A DNA stretch of 64,000 nucleotides, taken from Actinoallomurus sp963850195. GTDB lineage: Bacteria > Actinomycetota > Actinomycetes > Streptosporangiales > Streptosporangiaceae. The notes beneath the pieces were generated by a model that did not search any database, was not told the origin of the DNA, and worked only from the letters and a program-made list of their open reading frames with translations. Where the stretch lies: contig CAWKKD010000005.1 of the NCBI GenBank assembly GCA_963850195.1, forward strand, positions 2,666,001 through 2,730,000. The letters are read 5' to 3'. Both the position numbers and the translations under genes were made by a program. Positions within the stretch are counted from its first letter, which is position 1; every line of letters begins with the position of its first letter. Below are positions 57,822 to 64,000 of the stretch, piece by piece.

Positions 57822-58472
57822 TTATCCCTCTCGCACTGCCGGACGCGACTTAGACAGCTTTGTTTCCGCCGCGCGTGGACGGCGTACCGTGCTGTAGCTG
57901 GTCTGCTGGGCCTTGGCGGCCTTATGCGTGTCGTCCTCGCCCTGTATCGCCATGGTTCGCCGTTGCGCGTAGCTGCCAATGACGTCCTGGTAAGTGGTAA
58001 GGATGGCCGAGTAGTAGCTCTGCGAAGTCGCACTGGATGCCTTGGAGGCCAGCTTCGTGAAGTCGTGACCGGCTGGCCAATCGTCCATGCCGACGGCGCC
58101 TGCGGCGGTCATATCAGTCGTGTTGTTGCGCACGACCGACTGGAGTTCGCCCATGTCCTTCTCCATGGCCGTCGCCAGGGTCCGCAGTTCCTCGGGCGTC
58201 ATGTGGTAACCCTTCGACGCCTCGTGGTTCCACTTCTCGTTCATCTCGGGCTTGTCGATCGGCATCTGGCCTGGCGGGATGGTCTTCGCCACCGGCGGCT
58301 GCCCGAGCTCCGGGTGCGGGTCACCGTCCGGCGTGTAGTAGTACCTACCGTCCACACCCTTGTAGTAGTGGGACGGATCATGCGGATCGTGTGTCAGCGG
58401 GGGATACGCAGTGGGCGGCGCCTGGTACTTACCGCCGCCGTGACTCTGGTAATAAGTTCCGTCGCCTGACAT
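57822..58472 (-). CDS. Type VII locus protein with helical WXG-like region
   Basis: This 216-residue protein starts at the ATG at 58472, seven bases after GGAGGA. A Tyr/Pro/His-rich N-terminus (about 1-90, with HYYKGVDGRYYYTPDGDPHP) is followed by a long helical region (about 95-195) with MTPEELRTLATAMEKDMGEL and WPAGHDFTKLASKASSATSQSYYSAI. It reads without a break. It sits in the type VII operon between the WXG100 genes and the broken substrate gene and may be a secreted partner of the latter. The family is not named. Confidence 0.72.
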   Translation of the reverse strand: MSGDGTYYQSHGGGKYQAPPTAYPPLTHDPHDPSHYYKGVDGRYYYTPDGDPHPELGQPPVAKTIPPGQMPIDKPEMNEKWNHEASKGYHMTPEELRTLATAMEKDMGELQSVVRNNTTDMTAAGAVGMDDWPAGHDFTKLASKASSATSQSYYSAILTTYQDVIGSYAQRRTMAIQGEDDTHKAAKAQQTSYSTVRRPRAAETKLSKSRPAVREG

Positions 58473-58681
58473 CGCATTTCCTCCGGTGGCCTGAAGGGCC
58501 CGAATCCAGTGTTTCCCTCGACAATGACTGGGCGTCCAGGCCGACATACCGTGTCCATATGCCCGTCTTCAGACGGCACCCGACCGCATATGGTTCCCTG
58601 CCCCCCGAACCGTCCCGGAGGCCTCGACCGTACTGTGGCGGTCGAGGCCATCCGTTTACTGCTTAGACTTCGATGTGACGG

Positions 58682-58972
58682 TCAGGTCCACATCTGGGAG
58701 TTGGCCTTCTCGACACCCGAGTAGTTCTCGTGGGCGGTGCCGATGACGCCACCCAGCTTGTTCATGACCATGGCCATGTGCTGCGCGGCCTGGTCCCACT
58801 GCGCCTTCGCGGTGTGGTAGGCGGTCTGGGCGGAGCCCTCCCACTGCGACAGCGAGCCCTTGAGCTTGCCGTCGAGGTCGTCGAGGGTGCCCTTCAGCGC
58901 GTTGTAGACCGCGAGGAAGTCCTGCTGCCCCATCGACAGAGCGCCGAAATTGGCCCTCGTGTAATCCGACAT
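58682..58972 (-). CDS. WXG100 family type VII secretion target (EsxB-like)
   Basis: This 96-residue helical hairpin has the turn motif SQWEGSAQTAYHTAKAQW with the W-x-G at about 44-46. The ATG follows a GGAGGG site. WXG100 proteins are secreted as heterodimers by ESX systems. It lies 25 bases after the other WXG100 gene, so they form the expected pair. The C-terminus lacks a clear YxxxD/E signal, though HENYSGVEKANSQ comes close. Confidence 0.95.
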   Translation of the reverse strand: MSDYTRANFGALSMGQQDFLAVYNALKGTLDDLDGKLKGSLSQWEGSAQTAYHTAKAQWDQAAQHMAMVMNKLGGVIGTAHENYSGVEKANSQMWT

Positions 58973-58997
58973 GAAAACTAACCCTCCGTCAGCGCTG

Positions 58998-59312
58998 TCA
59001 GTGGTTGAGGAACTGGTTGATCGCCTTGGCAGCGTCGGTCTGCTGCTGCTCGGCCGACTCGTACTGCGTACGGTTCTTGACCAGCGACTCGTGCATACCG
59101 TTGAGCGCGGTCAGCACCTTGTTCATGTCTTCGTCGAAGGACTGGAAGACGCCATCGAACGCACTGGCGGCCTGGCCCTGCCATCCCGACAGGACAGAGG
59201 CCTTGTGGCCGTGAAGGGACGTCTGAAGCCCCTTGATCGTGCTGGCGGCTTCGTCGATGTCCCCGGCCGCCTTGGCCATCGCTGCCCGATCCTGTGCCGA
59301 CTGTCCGGACAC
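58998..59312 (-). CDS. WXG100 family type VII secretion target (EsxA-like)
   Basis: This 104-residue helix-turn-helix protein starts at a GTG behind AGGAGGT. The turn motif is SVLSGWQGQAASAFDGVFQSFDEDM with W-x-G near residue 44. A YESAEQQQTDAAKAINQFL tail carries a YxxxE-type secretion signal. It is the first gene after the 375-base gap downstream of eccB and pairs with the WXG100 gene that follows. Confidence 0.95.
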   Translation of the reverse strand: MSGQSAQDRAAMAKAAGDIDEAASTIKGLQTSLHGHKASVLSGWQGQAASAFDGVFQSFDEDMNKVLTALNGMHESLVKNRTQYESAEQQQTDAAKAINQFLNH

Positions 59313-59687
59313 AGTTCACCTCCTGATGATCGGCCTACCTGCGGTATCGCAGCGCCCCGTCACCGCGGGCGCGCTGCCCCCCGGGGCAAGCGGCCGGTAA
59401 TGAGGACACCCCGTGACCGTGAAATTTCGCAATCCACTTTACGGGCGGTCTTGTACCCTGTCCAGCCGTTTTAGGAAGTTGGTCGCAGATGTTCGTGTGA
59501 CATAATTGTTATGACCGATAACCCCGGCCACACGAATGGCAAACGATCAATGAATGCGCTCTGACCTGCGGAGCGACCCGACCATCGGCCGCCATTGACG
59601 GCCCCCCGAAGTGCGCCGCCGAAAATAGGTGCAAGTTTCGGGGAACCGGATCAAGCCGCTCCGCATCACAGTTGGTTCTCCTGCCAC
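59313..59687 (-). promoter_or_regulatory. 375-base gap between eccB and the WXG100 genes
   Basis: No gene is visible. The middle (about 59440-59540) is markedly AT-rich for this genome and holds the perfect dyad CATAA-TTG-TTATG at 59501-59513, a candidate operator or promoter element for the WXG100 genes, which read leftwards from here. No strong terminator hairpin was seen for eccB. Confidence 0.45.
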
Positions 59688-61112
59688 TCAGCCGGTGGCT
59701 CTGGGCGGCGGCAGCTCCTTGACCAGCTTCGGATCAAGGGTCGGTCCGGTCGGGATCAGCTGCAGTACGGGCTTGGGGATCGGCGCCGCCTTGCCGATGT
59801 CGTAGCCCAGCTTCTTGGCGGTGTCCTTCGACGACAGCGGGAAGCTGATGCCCGCGTCGTTGACGATGTACCAGCTGTTGATGTTGTTCACCTGTCCAGG
59901 ACCGGGCAGCAGACCCACCAGCGCCGCGCCGCCGGGTGGCAGGAGCACCTGGTCCACGGCGGTCTGGCTGGTGGTCGTCGCGGCCGGACCGCTGCTCGGT
60001 AGCGTGCCCTTGGTGGTGATCTGAGAGTCCGTGGATCCGTCGGTGGTGTGCGGGTACACGGTGCACAGCGGCGTCGAATTGTCCCAGTGCTGGAAGTCCG
60101 GCAGCTTGTCCGGCAACTGGGCGTTCTTCAGGGTCGGCGCCGGGTGCGAGCTCACCGTCGCCGGATCGATGTCACGGGCCACGACGGACTGCCCGTGGTA
60201 CGCGTAACGCTGGGTGTCCGGAGCGGTGAGAAGGAGCGCCGCCTGAGTGTCGGAGATAGCGGCGAAGCCCTCATCTTCCAGCACGTACGAGGTCGGCGCA
60301 CCACCGACCTGGACCTTGAAGACCTGACCGTTCCGCAGATCGGCACGGATGTCCTTCCGCGGCCGTCCCGGATGTGGAATGAGGGGAGCCGCGAAGTCCG
60401 CGCCCTCCGTGATCGGGTTGAGCCAGGAGTGGGAGACCGGCACCGGCGCGATACCGCGGGTGATGTTGCTCACCTCGTTGCCCTGGATGTTCAGGCGCAT
60501 GCGCTGGCTCTGCCAGATCACGTACGCCTGGCCGCCGTCCTGAACGGCCAGAGCCTGATTGGACTTCAGCGGCGTACCGCCGACGTTCGTGCCGGCCACG
60601 AGGGAGGTGATGAGCTGCGTGCCGCCCGCGGAGTTCGGGCCTTTGTGCACGCATACCGACCAGGGCTCCCTCACCAGGTGGTCGGGGTCGGGCAGTGAGT
60701 CCGGCGCACCGACGATGCCGATCATCGGGCCGCGGGTGTACTTCGAGAGGGATCCGCGGGACACCACGCGCGTTTCGGGGTTGTCCGCCTTCACGGCCAG
60801 CTTGGCCGACGCGTAGTTGAGCGCCGGCTGCATCTGCTTCGTGGTGGTGTTGTAGACGTACTTGGTGCCCGTCTCCTTCTCGATGAGGATCTTGTCGCCT
60901 GCATCCAGGCCACGGGCACCACCAGGGTGGATCAGGCCGACGATGCCGAAGATGGCGCCGATCAGGATGGCCAGCATGGCGCCGGAGAACGCGGCGACCG
61001 ACAGCCGCCGCATGGGCGACTCCGCGATGTCGGGCTCGCCCTGCAGCAGGGCGAGCCCGACACGCTGCATCATCAGTTTGTGGGCTTGGTAAAGATCGCG
61101 ACGGGTCTGCAT
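59688..61112 (-). CDS. eccB: Type VII secretion protein EccB
   Basis: This 474-residue core subunit of the ESX membrane complex has the conserved N-terminus QTRRDLYQAHKLMMQRVGLALLQGEPDIAESPMRRL, one membrane helix (about 40-62), and a large periplasmic domain. Two Cys (PWSVCVHKG near 148 and TPLCTVYPH near 350) match the EccB disulfide. It ends in a Pro-rich tail. The stop of eccD lies 13 bases upstream, so the two genes are cotranscribed. Confidence 0.95.
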   Translation of the reverse strand: MQTRRDLYQAHKLMMQRVGLALLQGEPDIAESPMRRLSVAAFSGAMLAILIGAIFGIVGLIHPGGARGLDAGDKILIEKETGTKYVYNTTTKQMQPALNYASAKLAVKADNPETRVVSRGSLSKYTRGPMIGIVGAPDSLPDPDHLVREPWSVCVHKGPNSAGGTQLITSLVAGTNVGGTPLKSNQALAVQDGGQAYVIWQSQRMRLNIQGNEVSNITRGIAPVPVSHSWLNPITEGADFAAPLIPHPGRPRKDIRADLRNGQVFKVQVGGAPTSYVLEDEGFAAISDTQAALLLTAPDTQRYAYHGQSVVARDIDPATVSSHPAPTLKNAQLPDKLPDFQHWDNSTPLCTVYPHTTDGSTDSQITTKGTLPSSGPAATTTSQTAVDQVLLPPGGAALVGLLPGPGQVNNINSWYIVNDAGISFPLSSKDTAKKLGYDIGKAAPIPKPVLQLIPTGPTLDPKLVKELPPPRATG

Positions 61113-61125
61113 GGTGGAGAGCCCC

Positions 61126-62527
61126 TCAGCCGCTCAGGCCGCGAACAGCGTTGTAGATGTCCAGCGCAGCGAGCGCGAGCGGGATCAGGCTGATGATGAC
61201 GATCATGTCGATGATGTCGCCGGCCCGGCCCCAGAACGGCGTGGGGCGGTGCGAGGGCAACCACATCGCCATCGCGCTCACGACGCCGGCCAGGATGAGG
61301 AGTGGCAGCAGGACGCCGGCGAGGGTCATGACCTGGCTGCCGCGCAGTGCCAGCCCGATGTCGAGGGCGCCCAGGCCGGACAGGCCGGCGACGAGCATCC
61401 AGGCGCGCTGGCCGCGTCCGCGGAACACGCGGGCGCGCAGCAGCAGGGAGACCGACACGGCGGCGGCCGTCACCGGGCCGGACCACTTGTCGGAGCTGAC
61501 GAGGAAGATCAGGCCGCCCATCGCGACGAGCGCGACGGCGGCGACGAGGCCGGTGGCGTACCGGTCGGCGATGGCGGTGCGCTTCAGCACGGACCGGCCG
61601 TCGACGACCTCGGTGTCGCGGCGCAGGTCCTCGGCGCTGGTCGGTACGGGCGGCAGCGGCAGCCTGGCCAGCCGGAACGACAGGGACGGGATCAGCGCGG
61701 TGAAGCCCATCACGACGGTCGCGACCGTACCGGCGACGCCTGCGGCCGGCAGTCCGCCGAACACGTAGCTGAGGCCCGAGCCGACCGCGCCGAGACCGGC
61801 GGCGAGCGCGACGCCGAGGAAGATCGGGATCCCGTCCGCGACCGCGAAGCCCGCGATGATCGCCACCAGGGTGGCCGATCCGAACGCTGCGAGCAGGTGC
61901 GGTGCGCCGACCCCGTCGAGCTGCATCCCGCTGCGCGCCGGCGCGAACAGTCCGGCGAGGAACCCGTACGGCACGGCGGTGTAGCCGAGGATCGACCCGG
62001 CGCCGGAGTCGCCGAAGGCGCGAGACAGTGCCATCGCGCCGATCAGCAGGAGCAGCGCGACGACGCCGGCGGCGATCGTCGGAGCGATCCACGGTGGGCC
62101 GGACAGTGCGATGACCACGGCACCGACGGCGAGCGCGGCCCCCGCGGCCCCCTGCCCGAACGCACGGGTCGTGTGCGGTCTCCAGCGGTCGGAGCGGTCC
62201 TTGATCCCGGTCGCGATGACGTCGGCGACGTCGTCGAACGACATCTCCGGGATGGCCGCCATGCCGGGCCGGAAGTAGAGCACCTCCCCGTCGCGGACGC
62301 CGAGTTGGTTGAGTGAACTGCCGATGTCGAACGGCGCGTCCTCAAGTCTCTGCAGAACCCAGCCGGAATGCGCCAGCCCCGCGTCGGCCATTCCCTCGCC
62401 CGCTGCTCTCAGAAGCGTCGGCAGCATGTGCGCGAGCGGCACGTCTGCCGGCAATGAGAGGTCGATGCGCCTGCGGGGGGCGACGATCGTGACCCGGCTC
62501 AGATCCGGTCCCCGTGGTCGAACTCAC
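61126..62527 (-). CDS. eccD: Type VII secretion protein EccD, with a frameshift near its start
   Basis: EccD has an N-terminal ubiquitin-like domain (RVTIVAPRRRIDLSLPADVP to GEVLYFRPGM) and eleven membrane helices that form the ESX pore region. The expected start is GTG at 62527 (MSSTTGTG), as in homologs, but the frame breaks after eight codons: GGATCTGAG at about 62501 holds one extra base relative to GGA-CTG-AGC, which would continue LSRVTIVAPRRR. From 62454 (TTG) onward the frame is intact for 442 residues. Either the gene is a recent pseudogene or translation starts at a rare CTG or the downstream TTG. Confidence 0.88.
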
Positions 62528-62649
62528 CCGTAGTCCATCCTCTTCGCTATGTGGGCAAAGGCCCCCTATGCCTCACACTCTCCATAGGATGCCTTCAAAT
62601 CAATACCAAATCTGGCCATCGGCAGCGTAACGGCCTCAGGGGGGTTCCG

Positions 62650-64000
62650 TTGAGTACGATCTTGGTCCGCCGGCAGGAGAGGCGACCTCCACCACCGTCA
62701 CCAAAGGGCGAGATCCTGCTGGAATCCCCACCCGAGATCCCCGAGGTCACGAGTGGCGGTTTCCAGACTGTCATGACTTACCTGCCAATGGCAGCAATGG
62801 CCGGAATGTCGGGTCTGATGATGACCGCGGGCGGCCCCAGCAACCCGCTGATGATGGTCAGCAGCGGTGGCATGGCGCTGTCCATGGGCGGCATGATGCT
62901 GGGCCAGATGGGCCGGGGGGCCGGCGAGCGCAAGTTCAAGCTGAACGGCGAGCGCCGCGACTACTACCGCTATCTCGCCCAGACCCGGCGCAAGGTACGG
63001 CGCGCGGCGTCGCAGCAGCGCGAGGCGCTCGAGTGGAACAGCCCGCCGCCGGAGTCGCTGTGGTCGCTCGTGATGAGCGGGCGGATCTGGGAGCGGCGCC
63101 CGCGGGACCAGGACTTCGCCGCGATCCGCATCGGTACGGGCTCGCAGAAGCTCGCCGTGGAGCTGATCGCCCCGGAGACCAAGCCCGTCGAGGACCTGGA
63201 GCCGATGACCGCCGGCGCGCTGCGCAGGTTCGTCCGCGCCCACTCCACGGTCCCCGACCTTCCGGTCGCGGTGTCGCTGGCGTCGTTCGCGCGCATCCAG
63301 ATGATGGGCGACCCCGAGACCGCCCGCGCGCTGACCCGCGCGATGGTCGCCCAGATCGCGTCCTTCCACTCCCCGGACGACGTACGGATCTGCCTGTGCG
63401 CCTCACCCGAGCGGATGGGCTACTGGGAGTGGGTCAAGTGGCTGCCGCACACGATGCACCCGACCGAGAATGACGCCGCCGGAGCCGTACGCCTCATGGC
63501 GCGCAGCCTCTCCGAGCTGGAGTCGATGCTCGGCCCCGAGGTCAAGGACCGTCCGCGGTTCACCCCGGGGCTGTCGCAGGACGACATGCCGTACCACCTG
63601 ATCATCATGGACGGCGGCATGGTCACGCCGGACTCCCAGATCGGCGCGGACGGCATCGACGGCGTGTGCGTGGTCGACCTCAGCGGCTCGGTCGCGCCCA
63701 CGTCCGACAGCACGATGCTGCGGCTGAACGTCACGCCGGACCGCATCCAGATGCTGCGCCGCGACCGTACGGGCAAGGACGTCCCGACCTCGATCGGCAA
63801 GCCGGACCGGTTCGACATCGTCGCCGCCGAGGGCCTCGCGCGGCAGCTCGCCCCGATGCGGGCCAGCGAGGCCGTGGGCGCGGAGTTCGACGCGCTGTCC
63901 ACGAGCATGACGCTGACCGCGCTGCTCGGCGTCAACGACCCGTTCGGCATCGACACGTCGGTGGCGTGGCGGCCTCGCGCCCCGCGTAACCGGCTCCGGG
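62650..64000 (+). CDS. eccC: Type VII secretion ATPase EccC (5' part, runs off window)
   Basis: The open frame begins at TTG 62650 (MSTILVRRQERRPPPP), just after an AGGGGGG site, and continues to the window edge, giving 450 codons. The opening Pro/Arg stretch, the Met/Gly-rich membrane pair (about 38-82) and KFKLNGERRDYYRYLAQTRRKVR followed by the DUF/FHA-like stalk with WERRPRDQDFAAIRIGTG are the EccC N-terminal layout. The FtsK/SpoIIIE ATPase domains lie beyond the window. It is divergent from eccD, which is a usual ESX arrangement in this group of actinomycetes. Confidence 0.94.
   Translation, partial: MSTILVRRQERRPPPPSPKGEILLESPPEIPEVTSGGFQTVMTYLPMAAMAGMSGLMMTAGGPSNPLMMVSSGGMALSMGGMMLGQMGRGAGERKFKLNGERRDYYRYLAQTRRKVRRAASQQREALEWNSPPPESLWSLVMSGRIWERRPRDQDFAAIRIGTGSQKLAVELIAPETKPVEDLEPMTAGALRRFVRAHSTVPDLPVAVSLASFARIQMMGDPETARALTRAMVAQIASFHSPDDVRICLCASPERMGYWEWVKWLPHTMHPTENDAAGAVRLMARSLSELESMLGPEVKDRPRFTPGLSQDDMPYHLIIMDGGMVTPDSQIGADGIDGVCVVDLSGSVAPTSDSTMLRLNVTPDRIQMLRRDRTGKDVPTSIGKPDRFDIVAAEGLARQLAPMRASEAVGAEFDALSTSMTLTALLGVNDPFGIDTSVAWRPRAPRNRLR

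Overview
The window is high-GC DNA from an actinomycete. mshA (mycothiol synthesis), carD, the senX3-regX3/phoU block next to gpmA, and an ESX/type VII secretion locus with WXG100 proteins all point to the class. Codon third positions are almost always G or C, and the few Arg CGT and Val GTA codons sit mostly in CGTACG contexts. Gene content and this style would fit Streptosporangiales or Thermomonosporaceae, but that placement is inference. No rRNA, tRNA, CRISPR array, integrase or intact insertion sequence was seen.

Layout. 0-6 kb: a cut-off membrane protein, a DUF2637 protein, fahA, then ispF-carD and two exported or anchored unknowns. 6-14 kb: a conserved core of regX3, senX3, phoU, gpmA, a YbjN protein and mshA, with a clear 11-bp-repeat PHO box in the senX3-phoU gap, followed by an SDR dehydrogenase and a methyltransferase that overlap by four bases. 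14-19 kb: unknown membrane proteins, an anti-sigma-like ATPase, and two near-duplicate PadR regulators flanking an orphan sugar-binding lipoprotein and the stub of its permease. 19-28 kb: the second PadR runs into a MacB-type ABC exporter, then an isochorismatase-like hydrolase, an alanyl-tRNA synthetase with a structured leader, and cydAB divergent from a BlaI-M56 peptidase pair with BlaI-type operators. 29-35 kb: MMPL exporter/TetR pair, AlaX, an SGNH lipoprotein, DUF2516, and an HBHA-like/XRE pair with an operator. 35-48 kb: metallopeptidase, DUF2207 protein, a histidine-rich secreted peptide, asparaginase, BKACE enzyme, dtd, ygfZ, a Fur-family regulator, a free-standing small transcript with a 12-codon ORF, nitrobindin, GIDE and DsrE proteins, a Tat-exported metallophosphoesterase and a nuclease lipoprotein.

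47-64 kb: a secretion region. It has a HerA-like ATPase, a coiled-coil membrane partner with a degenerate P-loop, a zinc-ribbon PYGE-repeat membrane protein and a DUF3558-like protein next to a type VII locus (two WXG100 proteins, eccB, eccD, divergent eccC). The core type VII genes read through, but the mycosin protease gene is shattered by at least six frame changes, a WXG/PPE-like substrate gene carries three, and eccD carries one at its start. The most interesting items are this selective decay beside an intact uncharacterised ATPase module, the promoter-to-terminator small RNA at 42.66-42.92 kb, and the regulatory DNA (PHO boxes, BlaI operator at cydA, nested leader of alaS).
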